Source: Rhodospirillaceae bacterium SYSU D60007 (GTDB lineage: Bacteria; Pseudomonadota; Alphaproteobacteria; Reyranellales; Reyranellaceae). From it: 64,000 bases of DNA. Position numbers and translations under genes: made by a program. This document shows, one piece after another, positions 53,386 through 61,925 of this stretch. The notes beneath the pieces were generated by a model. The model had not been told where the DNA came from. It searched no databases and saw only the letters and a list, made by a program, of their open reading frames with translations. The stretch is from assembly GCA_003574685.1 (NCBI GenBank), contig QOCQ01000004.1, forward strand, positions 62,001 to 126,000, written 5' to 3'. How positions within the stretch are numbered: the first letter of the stretch is position 1; each line of letters starts with the position of its first letter.

Positions 53386-54603
53386 TCAGGCCAGCAGGGC
53401 GGGGTCGAGGGTGAACAGCTCCTGTGCCCTGCCGACGCCGCGCAGGGCGTAGCGGCCGACGGAGACCAGGGCATCGCGCTCGGGGTGCGGCGTTGCGGCC
53501 GCGAAGTCGGATGACATCACCACGTGCCGGTCCACCGAGCGGCACATCGCGGCGATGCGGCTGGTCTCGTTGACGGCCGGTCCGACCACGGTGAAATCCA
53601 GGCGGTCAGCGCTGCCGATATTGCCGTAGAACACCTCGCCGATATGGAGCCCGAGATAGACTGACGTCGTGGGTCGCCTCTCGCCGGTCCGGCGCGTGTT
53701 GAGATCACGCAGCCTCTTGCGCAGCCCTTCCTCGGCCTTCAGCGCCTGCCGGCAGGCCTGCGCCGGGTCATCGACACGGAAGATCGCCAGCACGCCGTCG
53801 CCGATCAGCTTCAGCACTTCGCCGCCGGCATCGTGGATGGCAGAAATGACCGCGTCGGCGTAGTCGTTGAGCAGGGGAATGATCTCGCCCGGCGGGGCGG
53901 TATCGGTGATGGTCGTGTAGCCGCGCAGATCGGAGTACCAGAGCACCGCATGGATCCGCTCGGCGACGCCGCGCGATATGCGCCCGCTCAGCACCCGCTG
54001 GCCGGCATCGCGGCCGAGATACACGTCGACGAGGGTGCCCGCGATGCGGGTCAGCGATGCGCCCTTGATCGCCAGCGCCAGCAAGGGAACCAGCCGGCGC
54101 AGCGCGTCGAGGTCCTCATCGCTGAAGCCATAGGGATGGTTCGTCATCCAGCTCGAGTACACGCAATCCATGCCGCCGATCATGTCCTCGCCGGCGAGGC
54201 TGTGAATCATGGCGATGTAGTCGGTATGGCCTTCGCTTTTCAGCGTGACCAGCAAGGGAAAGTCGGTGGGGTCGCCCAGGCCGATGCGGCGGCGCAGCTC
54301 GGTCTCGCCGTTGGTGACCATGTGATAGAAGGTGCTGGTCAGCCAGGCCTCCGCGCCTTCTCCTTCGTTGCTCGAACCGTATTCCAGTACAGCGCTCTCC
54401 TCGATTCCGTCGTTGCGCCAGCGAAAGGCGCGCCCCTCGTAGATGGGGTGCAGCGTGTCGACCAGCGCCGTACCCCGCGACAGCGGCAGGCCGGCCTGGC
54501 AGCAGCGTTCGCAGAATCCGTGCAGCAGGTCGGTTTCCGAGGCGCCCGCGAGGCCGCGCCCGATCAGCCAGGCAAAGAGTTGCTTGACGTCCTCGGCGTT
54601 CAT
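53386..54603 (-). CDS. Class III adenylate/guanylate cyclase
   Basis: 405 residues. The C-terminal catalytic domain has metal-binding Asp225 (LWYSDLRGYTTITD) and Asp269 (LKLIGDGVLAIF) and the transition-state Asn/Arg in VVGPAVNETSRIAAM. The N-terminal 200 residues are a soluble sensory region, with TFYHMVTNGETELRRRIGLG and DFPLLVTLKSEGHTDYIAMI, GAF-like in pattern but not assigned. No transmembrane helix is seen. It makes cAMP or possibly cGMP. Its ATG overlaps the stop of the preceding luciferase-like gene (ATGA), so the two are coupled. Such cyclases are numerous in rhizobia-like Alphaproteobacteria. Confidence 0.9.
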   Translation of the reverse strand: MNAEDVKQLFAWLIGRGLAGASETDLLHGFCERCCQAGLPLSRGTALVDTLHPIYEGRAFRWRNDGIEESAVLEYGSSNEGEGAEAWLTSTFYHMVTNGETELRRRIGLGDPTDFPLLVTLKSEGHTDYIAMIHSLAGEDMIGGMDCVYSSWMTNHPYGFSDEDLDALRRLVPLLALAIKGASLTRIAGTLVDVYLGRDAGQRVLSGRISRGVAERIHAVLWYSDLRGYTTITDTAPPGEIIPLLNDYADAVISAIHDAGGEVLKLIGDGVLAIFRVDDPAQACRQALKAEEGLRKRLRDLNTRRTGERRPTTSVYLGLHIGEVFYGNIGSADRLDFTVVGPAVNETSRIAAMCRSVDRHVVMSSDFAAATPHPERDALVSVGRYALRGVGRAQELFTLDPALLA

Positions 54604-55451
54604 GTGCCGGCGTTCACCTGCTGCATGATGCGGGTCCAGCGGTCGAGTGTGCGCATTGTGCGGTCGCGGTCGGCTGAGGGCAGCATGGCGACAGCGCGGT
54701 GAACGCCTGCGCCGGCGAGCCGCTTCAGTTGCTCGACATCGTCGGTTGGCCCCATCAGCGTGATCTCGATCGAATCAGGGTCGCGGCCGGCCTCGCGGGC
54801 CATGCGGCGGAACTCCGGCAGCGTGCCGCTGTCGTCGCCGAACAGGCTCACGGGCATCCAGCCATCGCCGTAGCGGATGGCCCGCCGCGCGCCATGCGGG
54901 AAGGCGCCGCCGACATGAACCGGCGGGTGTGGCTTCTGCACGGGCTTGGGCCAGGCGAAGATCGGGCCGAAGCGGATCATGTCGCCATGATATTCTGCCT
55001 TGTCTTTCGTCCAGATCTCCTTCATCGCCTCGACGCTCTCGCGCACGCGCTTGAACCGGGTCTTGTAGACGGTGCCGTGGTTCTCCATCTCGTCCTGGTT
55101 CCAGCCACCGCCGATGCCGAAGAGAAACCGCCCCTGGCTGATCTGGTCGATCGAGGCGACCAGCTTGGCGGTCTGGATCACGTCGCGCTGCTGCACGAGG
55201 CACACGCCCGTGCCGATCTTTAATCTGGTGGTCGCGCAGGCCGCTGCGGTGAGGGCGACGAAGGGATCCATGCCGTCATAGTAGGGCTTGGGCAGATCGC
55301 CGCCGCCGGGATAGGGCGTCTTGCGCGAGGCGGGAATGTGGGAATGCTCCGCGGCCCAGATGGACTCGAAGCCGCGCTCCTCGAGGATGCGGGCGAGCTC
55401 CTGCGCACCCATGGCATACTCGGTAAAGAACATCACTGCGCCAAACTGCAT
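54600..55451 (-). CDS. Luciferase-like monooxygenase (LLM class F420/flavin-dependent oxidoreductase)
   Basis: 283 residues from the ATG at 55451 (MQFGAVMFFTEYAMGAQELA). Family features are FESIWAAEHSHIPASRKTPY, TRLKIGTGVCLVQQRDVIQT, DQISQGRFLFGIGGGWNQDE and PPVHVGGAFPHGARRAIRYG followed by DGWMPVSLFG. It is of the LLM F420-like group (TIGR03619-like). The substrate and cofactor are unknown. It overlaps the cyclase gene by four bases, an unusual pairing of an oxidoreductase with a nucleotide cyclase. The longer open frame to 55652 runs into the palindromic repeat and is not used. Confidence 0.87.
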   Translation of the reverse strand: MQFGAVMFFTEYAMGAQELARILEERGFESIWAAEHSHIPASRKTPYPGGGDLPKPYYDGMDPFVALTAAACATTRLKIGTGVCLVQQRDVIQTAKLVASIDQISQGRFLFGIGGGWNQDEMENHGTVYKTRFKRVRESVEAMKEIWTKDKAEYHGDMIRFGPIFAWPKPVQKPHPPVHVGGAFPHGARRAIRYGDGWMPVSLFGDDSGTLPEFRRMAREAGRDPDSIEITLMGPTDDVEQLKRLAGAGVHRAVAMLPSADRDRTMRTLDRWTRIMQQVNAGT

Positions 55452-55592
55452 GGTCCTGGCCCTCCGGAGACAAGACTGTGCCAAACGCGCACGATGATGC
55501 CAGCCAAAACGATGCATTGCTGGGAGCGCGGCGCTGTTCGGAAGTGTTACTGCTCCCCGGAAGTGAGGGCGACGTCGGGTGTCGAAGAACCG

Positions 55593-55675
55593 CTTCATGG
55601 TGAGCTTGTCGAACCATGAAGCGATCCACACTGCCGCTCCGCATGCCTTCATGGTTCGACAAGCTCACCATGAAG
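55593..55675. repeat. Palindromic repeat, CTTCATGG family, copy 3
   Basis: Arms at 55593-55621 and 55647-55675 are perfect 29-bp reverse complements, identical to those of copy 2, with a 25-bp spacer. A segment like the outer arm of copy 2 (GGGTATGCGAAT) follows at about 55715-55733, and a CTGGGAGCGCGG half-site like the hairpin at 9020 lies near 55520. Together these fill the 305-bp gap (55452-55756) between the Rhs gene end and the luciferase-like gene start; I see no gene in that gap. Confidence 0.92.
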
Positions 55676-55756
55676 GCTAACTCAAGCCGTGTCTCGCATG
55701 TATCGGAAGCCAGGGGCAATCGGGTATGCGAATGCTCAGCAGATGCACGCACCGGC

Positions 55757-58700
55757 TCAGTTGAAGCGGCAGCCGCCTTTTAGGGCGCCGAGGCGGTCTC
55801 TGATGATGTGTTCGCGGGCCTGGCGGTGATATTCGTTGCGGTTGCGGTTGGTGTCGCCGACCGGGCGCTGACGGTTGGCGGTATGCTGCGGCGAGCGGCG
55901 CGGGTCGGGATCGCCTTCCATCATTCTGTAGTTGGCATGCTCCAGCCCGCGCGCGGTGGCCTTGGCCGCCTTCTCGGCCTTCTTGCCGCCATAGGAGCGA
56001 TAAACCACGGTCGGCTTCTGCACGAACTGGTTCATCTTGTTTCCGGAATAGCGCCGCTTCAGCACGCTTTCGGCCGAGACATCGCCCGGGGCACTGGCGT
56101 AGCCAGAATAGGGCTTTGGTCCGGACGGCGTCTTCTTCACGCCGACGTAAGCGATATGTGCACGACCCTTCGGCTTGCGTTTTTTCAGGCCCAGAGGATC
56201 GGTCCACAGCGCGGGATGCGGCGCATATGAGGCGGCATTCTCGCCGCCGTCCAGGCCCAGCGGATCGGGCTGGATGAAGCGGCCTTCCCTCGGCGCGTAA
56301 TACCGGAACCGGTTGTAATGCAGGCCGGTCTCCGGATCGTGGTACTGGCCGGGGAAACGCAGCGGATTGCTGATCCGCTCGACAAAAATCCGCTGCAGGC
56401 CGCCCCAGGCTTTGAGCTCGGCAGCCCAGACGAGTTCACCGTCCTCGTCGGTGATCTCCTGCGGCGTGCCGATGTGATCGACATGGTAGTGCAAGATTGC
56501 GGCCGGCTCGTCCACCGACTGCCGGCGCAACTGTGCCAGCGGGTGGAAGGTACCCGGCTCATGGAGATACACCGTGGCCAGCGGATCCTCCTCCGTTGTC
56601 GACTCCGCCAGCAGCACATCGTCATCCCACAGGAAACTCGTTCGCGTCCAGCGGGCGCCATCGGCAAGCGTCGTTCCCGGCAAGGCCGTGCTGGCCTTGC
56701 TGATCCGCCGTCCCAGCGCGTCGTATTCGAAGCAGGTCCACTGCGTGCCATGCCGGCTGCGCTCGATGACCTCGGCGAGCTGGTTGTCGGGGCCGTAGCG
56801 GTAATGAACCTCCACGGGATCGCCCACACCGCGAACCTCGTGGATGCGATTGCCATGGGCATCATAGGTGAAGCGGCTCTCGTCCATCATGAGCAGCCGG
56901 TCCCCCGGTGCGCCCTCGCCCAGCAGCGCTGGCGGCACGGGGCCGGCTGCGACGATGTTGTCCGCGGGATCGACAACGAAGTACTCCCATGCGCTCCCTT
57001 CCGTGGCCAGCAACCGGCCACGGGCATCGGTGTGGAAGCGCTTCAGACCGCGGCGTGCGTCCTCGAGGGTGGAAAGACCATCGGCAGGATTCCAGCCATA
57101 GCGGCGGGCAAAGATCGACCGGGCTTCGCCAATCGCCTGCCAGCGCCAGCCCTGCTGCCGGAGCAGGCGTCCTTGCGGGTCGTATGTCTGTACCTGGTGC
57201 AGTGCGCCGGCACGCCGTTCGATCTCCCGTGCGCCGCTGTCGTAGCGGAATCGGGCGATCACCGTGCGATCAACGCTCACCGACGACAGCAGGTCGCGGT
57301 CGTCATGGCCGAAGTTCACGCACCGTCCGTCCGGCAGCACCGTCTGCACCAGCCGGCCCCGTACATCGTAGACGTGGCGCAAGACGTAGTCGTCCTGCTG
57401 CTCGCTCAGCAGGCGTCCCGCCGCGTCGTACGTGAAAGCGAGCCGCCGTGACGGGTTGTCGGCTGCAATCAGACGGCCGGCGGCATCCCACGAGAAGCGA
57501 TGCGTGGCGCCATCAGCGAAGCGCTTCTCGACCAACCGTCCCTGCGCATCGCGCACAAACCAGGTTGGCCGGCCGGCGTCATTCAGTTCCACCAGATCGC
57601 CGCTGCCATCGTAGCGGTATTCCAGCCGTCGTCCGTCGAATGCCCTTTCCCGCACCAGCCGATCTTCGAGATCGTACTCCAGCAGATAACGCTCGCCCTT
57701 GGCATTCATGAGGCTGATGAGATTGAGCTCGCTGTCGTAGGTGTAGCCGATGATGCTGCCGTCGGGTTCGATGCGCATCACCGGCATGGGCAGCCCGTCA
57801 TAGCGCCAGCGTGTCTCGTGCCCCAGGGCATCGCGGTGGAGGGTGAGGCGCCCATCGGCATCGTGCTCGAAGGTGACGACGCTGCCACCAGGCTGGCGGG
57901 CCTCGACGACGTTGCCTGCAGGATCAAGAGTTACGCGAAGCGTTGCCGACTCGCCAGAGGTCATCGCCACCATGCGGCCCAGACGGTCGTATTCGTAACG
58001 CACCGGTTCGCCGTCTTCATCCTCCCCGGCCAGCAATTCACCGGCTGCCGACCAGACAAGCCGTTGCACCGTGCCGAGCGCATCCGTGACGGCCAGGAGC
58101 TCGCCCCGGGGGCCATAGTGATACCAGCGCTTGCGACCTGTCGGGTCGCCGTACGCCACGAGATTACCGCGCTGGTCGTGGCCAAATTCATGGACAGCGC
58201 CATCGGCCTCGATGATGCGTATGGGGTTGCCATGGCCGGCGTTGCGGACGCCCCAGGGCGCGTATTGAAGCCGGCGCATCCCGCCGGCAGCATTGATCTC
58301 GGCTACCAGTCGGCCGAATGAATCATACTCATAGGATGTGCTGCCGCCGGGCGTCGTGACCCGCAGCAGGCGACCCGCCGCATCCCACTGGCTCGATGTC
58401 ACGCCGCCAAGGCTGTCGACCTCCTCGTCGACAAGACCCAGTTCGTTCCAGCGGTAGCGCGTGATGGCGCCGCGTCCGTTGACGACCACAGTTTCCCGGG
58501 CTTCCAGATCATAAGCCAGGCGAGCGCGGAGCAGGCCGTGCGGCGCGGGACCTTCGGCGCCGATGCCTTCGCCCCAGGTGTCGACACAGCGCGCCCTGCG
58601 ACCGCGCGCCGGATCGTCCCAGACGAAGTGGAAGGCAAGCCCGGCGCGTTGCCGCTCCTCGACCAGCAGATGGTTATCGTAGCGGTAACCGCACGCAGCA

Positions 58701-60154
58701 CCCCGCGCGTCGCGCGCTTCGACCAGATCGCCGGCCGGATCATAGGCATAGGTGACGAGCCGCAGCATCTCGCCTTCGCGGTCCGGATGCGGGGCATCGA
58801 TGGCCGTGATGCGTCCGTAGTCGTCGTTGCTGACGCGGAACAACCGGCCGGCGCTGTCGCGGATGGCATCGAGACGGCCGCGCGGTCCGCGCTGGAACTC
58901 GACGGCGTTGCCGTTGGCATCGATGATGCGGATGAGATGTCGCAAGCCGGTCACCACGTCCGGCTCGCCGAAGGCGTAGCGCAAACCGTCATAGTCGAGC
59001 AGCGCGTAGCTCTGGCCATCGGTTTCGAGGAACAGGCACTCGACCGTGTTCGGCGCCGGCCGGCCGGGCATCGGATCGAGGAACACGGCCAGCCTTCCGT
59101 CGCCAAGCCGCGCCGCCCATCCGCCGTGCTCAGGGCAATGCCGCAGCGCCATGTCGTAGCTGTGATGCCAGCCATACCCCAGGGCGCCGTTGACAGGCGA
59201 ACTCGACATCCAAAGTCGTGACCACACCAGCGGCAGCGGACCGTCGATAACGAAGTCAGTCTGGCTGGTGAGCAGCTCGCCGGTTGCCACGTCGACCGGA
59301 TGACCGCGCGTGGTGCGTGAGCCCAGCCCGCCGCCGAGCAAGCCACCGATGGCGCGGGCAATGATCTCGCCCCGCTCGCCGCCGATCGCCCTGCCGATCG
59401 GCGCGGCAAGCTCCGAGCCGATCAGCGATCCCGCGAGTCCGAGGATCACCCGCCCGCCAAATGTCAGCAGGCCGCACAGGCCGCCCGCGGCGGCGGCTGC
59501 GGCACCTCCTGCGAGCAGCGCAACGGCGGTTCCCGCCCACATCAGCACCTCGGCCGCGACGAGCAGCTCCTCCGGGACCTCGGGCGTGATTTCCAGATAG
59601 GTGCCGGCTTCGCGGCCGATCCTGACGTTCGACGAGCCGTCGGATATCTTGCCGTCGCACTCCAGCCGGTCGTCGACGCGGGCTGCCGGCTTGTGGTTGA
59701 TCATGACGGTCTTGCTGCCTTGCGCGATGCGCTTGGGCGGCGGGCCGTCCCGGGAGCAGGCGGCGACATCGATGATAGCGCGCGCTGCTGGCTTCTTGTT
59801 GACCAGGACGTTCGTCGAGCAGATGGGTGCAATCTGGCCCGCGCGGTACGTGGTGAGCTCGCCGATGGCATGGCCCAGCAGGGCGCCGCCGCCCGTCGTC
59901 GCGGCAGCAGTGCCGACAGCGGCGACAACCGCCAGCGCCGCACCGCCTGTCGCGACCGTCGCCGCGACGACGGCGGCGCCGACCGCCAGTCCGACGATGG
60001 CGCCGATCAGGAAGCCTTCCAGAGCACGGGTGTGCTCGATCGGATCGCCCAACCGGGCGGCTTTCGGGCCCTGCTGCGCAACGGCCTGCTTCATGGCCCG
60101 CGAGGCCACGGCAGATTCAGCCGGATAGCTGGCGACGGGAAGGGTGGTGTCCAT
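55757..60154 (-). CDS. Rhs-repeat polymorphic toxin with prePAAR, transmembrane region and PAAR domain
   Basis: 1465 residues. Order: a prePAAR motif AARLGDPIEH at 32-41; transmembrane helices at about 48-94; a PAAR-like domain at about 105-200 (VLVNKKPAARAIIDVAACSR, KTVMINHKPAARVDDRLECD); a second hydrophobic region at about 210-265; YD repeats forming the Rhs shell to about 1300; then the core boundary with two DPLGL motifs 17 residues apart. The 142-residue tip (encoded at 55760-56185) follows the second DPLGL and is the presumed toxin. Such proteins ride on VgrG and are fired by the type VI system, with the tip released inside the shell. The upstream EagR gene fits this class. No immunity gene follows. 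Confidence 0.93.
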   Translation of the reverse strand: MDTTLPVASYPAESAVASRAMKQAVAQQGPKAARLGDPIEHTRALEGFLIGAIVGLAVGAAVVAATVATGGAALAVVAAVGTAAATTGGGALLGHAIGELTTYRAGQIAPICSTNVLVNKKPAARAIIDVAACSRDGPPPKRIAQGSKTVMINHKPAARVDDRLECDGKISDGSSNVRIGREAGTYLEITPEVPEELLVAAEVLMWAGTAVALLAGGAAAAAAGGLCGLLTFGGRVILGLAGSLIGSELAAPIGRAIGGERGEIIARAIGGLLGGGLGSRTTRGHPVDVATGELLTSQTDFVIDGPLPLVWSRLWMSSSPVNGALGYGWHHSYDMALRHCPEHGGWAARLGDGRLAVFLDPMPGRPAPNTVECLFLETDGQSYALLDYDGLRYAFGEPDVVTGLRHLIRIIDANGNAVEFQRGPRGRLDAIRDSAGRLFRVSNDDYGRITAIDAPHPDREGEMLRLVTYAYDPAGDLVEARDARGAACGYRYDNHLLVEERQRAGLAFHFVWDDPARGRRARCVDTWGEGIGAEGPAPHGLLRARLAYDLEARETVVVNGRGAITRYRWNELGLVDEEVDSLGGVTSSQWDAAGRLLRVTTPGGSTSYEYDSFGRLVAEINAAGGMRRLQYAPWGVRNAGHGNPIRIIEADGAVHEFGHDQRGNLVAYGDPTGRKRWYHYGPRGELLAVTDALGTVQRLVWSAAGELLAGEDEDGEPVRYEYDRLGRMVAMTSGESATLRVTLDPAGNVVEARQPGGSVVTFEHDADGRLTLHRDALGHETRWRYDGLPMPVMRIEPDGSIIGYTYDSELNLISLMNAKGERYLLEYDLEDRLVRERAFDGRRLEYRYDGSGDLVELNDAGRPTWFVRDAQGRLVEKRFADGATHRFSWDAAGRLIAADNPSRRLAFTYDAAGRLLSEQQDDYVLRHVYDVRGRLVQTVLPDGRCVNFGHDDRDLLSSVSVDRTVIARFRYDSGAREIERRAGALHQVQTYDPQGRLLRQQGWRWQAIGEARSIFARRYGWNPADGLSTLEDARRGLKRFHTDARGRLLATEGSAWEYFVVDPADNIVAAGPVPPALLGEGAPGDRLLMMDESRFTYDAHGNRIHEVRGVGDPVEVHYRYGPDNQLAEVIERSRHGTQWTCFEYDALGRRISKASTALPGTTLADGARWTRTSFLWDDDVLLAESTTEEDPLATVYLHEPGTFHPLAQLRRQSVDEPAAILHYHVDHIGTPQEITDEDGELVWAAELKAWGGLQRIFVERISNPLRFPGQYHDPETGLHYNRFRYYAPREGRFIQPDPLGLDGGENAASYAPHPALWTDPLGLKKRKPKGRAHIAYVGVKKTPSGPKPYSGYASAPGDVSAESVLKRRYSGNKMNQFVQKPTVVYRSYGGKKAEKAAKATARGLEHANYRMMEGDPDPRRSPQHTANRQRPVGDTNRNRNEYHRQAREHIIRDRLGALKGGCRFN

Positions 60155-60183
60155 CGTGGTCCCGCAACACCCGATGGACGGTG

Positions 60184-60642
60184 TCAGCCGACTGTGCTGG
60201 CTTGCGCGTTATCGGCCCACGTGAAGCTGCCAAGGATGCTTCTGAACAGCGGCTCGATCGCCGCGAAGTCCGCCAGAGACGCGAGATTGGCAATCAGGAT
60301 GACGTTGCCGTCGGGCAGCAGGCTGTACACCTGCTGTTGCTTGTGAACGCCGCTGCCGCTGTCCCAGTGGAAGATCGCCTCGATGGCCGCACGGCCTCCG
60401 AGAACGACGGGACGACGCAGATCGAGATGGAACTGTCGTGCCCTTGCCGCGAGGTCCTTGAGCTGCCGGTTGGCGTAGGTATCAAGGTCCTCACCGGGCT
60501 CCGGCCTGTCGTAGGCCACAACCACGTTCGGCGTGACGCTGCGTCCGGCGACAGGCGGGGCCGACCACGAGATGATCGTGCGTGGCACCCATTCATCGGG
60601 AACCTGAAACGAAAATTCAGGCTGACGGCAAGATTGTGCCAT
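60184..60642 (-). CDS. EagR-type (DUF1795/DcrB-like) chaperone for the Rhs effector
   Basis: 152 residues from the ATG at 60642 (MAQSCRQPEFSFQVPDEWVP). The sequence pattern EFSFQVPDEWVPRTIISWSA, then DLDTYANRQLKDLAARARQF, AAIEAIFHWDSGSGVHKQQQ and VYSLLPDGNVILIANLASLA fits the DUF1795 fold. Eag proteins of this fold bind the N-terminal transmembrane helices and prePAAR motif of their effector before secretion. It ends 29 bp before the Rhs start on the same strand, and that protein has exactly those features, so the pairing is well supported. There is no lipoprotein signal as in DcrB, which fits a cytoplasmic chaperone. Confidence 0.88.
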   Translation of the reverse strand: MAQSCRQPEFSFQVPDEWVPRTIISWSAPPVAGRSVTPNVVVAYDRPEPGEDLDTYANRQLKDLAARARQFHLDLRRPVVLGGRAAIEAIFHWDSGSGVHKQQQVYSLLPDGNVILIANLASLADFAAIEPLFRSILGSFTWADNAQASTVG

Positions 60643-60799
60643 GAGAGCAACCGTTACGAATGGTTGTAGTGGCACTTCTCGCTAAGGTGGGAGTGAGGCA
60701 TCAATCAGACGACTCAGTTACATATGACATATTGAATTCGCGCGCAGGGATCGCGCATCCGTTAAAACGAAGCAGGCTTCCGCGGGAAGGGTCGAAGCG

Positions 60800-61786
60800 A
60801 TGAAGATCGGCCTCTACATGGCGACGCAATGGCGCGAAGCCGCGGATTTGGAACCAGAGCTGGCCAACCTGATCGAGCAGGTCCGTGCCGCGCGGGCAAG
60901 CGGCTTTTCCTCGCTGATGGTTGGCCAGCATTTTCTCTGCAAACCGCTGCAGATGTTCCAGGCGACGCCGCTGCTGGCGCGGCTCGCGGCCGAGGCGGAG
61001 GGCATGATGCTGGGCCCCGGTTTGCTGTTGCTGCCGCTGCTCAATCCGGTGGTCGTCGCCGAGGAAGCCGCGACGATGGACTGGCTGACCGGCGGCAACT
61101 TCGTGCTCGGTCTCGGGCTGGGCTATCGGCCGGAAGAGTTCGACTCGATCGGCGTGCCGTTCAAGGAGCGGGTACCGCGGATGATCGAGGGCATCGAAGT
61201 CATCCGCAAGTTGTGGCATGACGATCCCGTGGAGCATCACGGCCGCTTTCACAAGCTGAGCGGGGTGCGCGCGAGCCTCAAACCGAAGCGTCCCGGTGGA
61301 CCGCCCCTGTGGCTCGCGGGCGACGTCGAGGTGGCCGTGAAGCGTGCGGCACGGCTGGGCGAGGCGTGGTTTCCCTCGCCACTGGTCAGCCGCAATGCCG
61401 TTGCGCGGCTGGCGGCCCTGTTCCGCGAGACACGCGCCGCCGCGGGGTTGCCGCCTGCCACCGAGTTCCCGATCATCCGGGAGTGCCACGTCGGAACTTT
61501 CGAGGAAGTGCGCGAGCCGCTCTTCTTCAAGTACGAGGCTTACGCGAGCTGGGGCGGCGCCAGCGGTTTTGTCCCCGCCGATCGTATCCGACAGGATTTC
61601 GACAAGTTCGCCGCCGATCGCTTCATCATCGGCTCGGAAGACGAGGTGGCGGCGCAGATCCGGCTTTACGGCGAGAGCACCGGCACCGATCACATCCTGC
61701 TGCGCGTGCAGTGGCCCGGTCTCGGGCAAAAAACCGCGCTGCGCACCATCGAACGCCTGGGCAACGTCATCGCACAGGTGCTGTAG
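60800..61786 (+). CDS. Luciferase-like monooxygenase (LLM class flavin-dependent oxidoreductase)
   Basis: 328 residues, MKIGLYMATQWREAADLEPE, with GGAAG upstream. Family segments: GFSSLMVGQHFLCKPLQMFQ, GMMLGPGLLLLPLLNPVVVA, DWLTGGNFVLGLGLGYRPEE, RPGGPPLWLAGDVEVAVKRA. The substrate is unknown. It is convergent with another luciferase-like gene, the two separated by an inverted repeat that overlaps the neighbour's 3' end. Upstream, 60676-60799 includes an AT-rich stretch (about 60715-60738) that could hold the promoter. Confidence 0.87.
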   Translation: MKIGLYMATQWREAADLEPELANLIEQVRAARASGFSSLMVGQHFLCKPLQMFQATPLLARLAAEAEGMMLGPGLLLLPLLNPVVVAEEAATMDWLTGGNFVLGLGLGYRPEEFDSIGVPFKERVPRMIEGIEVIRKLWHDDPVEHHGRFHKLSGVRASLKPKRPGGPPLWLAGDVEVAVKRAARLGEAWFPSPLVSRNAVARLAALFRETRAAAGLPPATEFPIIRECHVGTFEEVREPLFFKYEAYASWGGASGFVPADRIRQDFDKFAADRFIIGSEDEVAAQIRLYGESTGTDHILLRVQWPGLGQKTALRTIERLGNVIAQVL

Positions 61787-61792
61787 AACGCT

Positions 61793-61925
61793 GGGGGCGC
61801 GCCACTCCAGTGGCGCACTGCCCGGAGCGACAGCCGAGGGCAGTCGTCAGACTCGCTTCAACAGCCGCTACGGCATTTGGCTTCGCCGGCGCTACGCCAA
61901 TGCGCCACTGGAGTGGCGCGCCCCC
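61793..61925. repeat. Perfect 25-bp inverted repeat (GCGCCACTCCAGTGGCGC family)
   Basis: Arms at 61793-61817 and 61901-61925 are exact reverse complements (25 of 25) with an 83-bp spacer. Each arm contains GCGCCACTCCAGTGGCGC, itself nearly a full palindrome, so four-way pairing is possible. The right arm runs through the stop region of the luciferase-like gene at 61892-62929. It could serve as a bidirectional terminator for the convergent pair. Confidence 0.92.

Noticed and set aside
55276..55752. Immunity gene for the Rhs toxin on the - strand
   Set aside because: Most of the frame is palindromic repeat sequence, and it then overlaps the start of the luciferase-like gene out of frame.
56318..57451. 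A 377-residue + strand open frame inside the Rhs gene
   Set aside because: It is a shadow of the YD-repeat coding frame; no ribosome site or recognisable domain.
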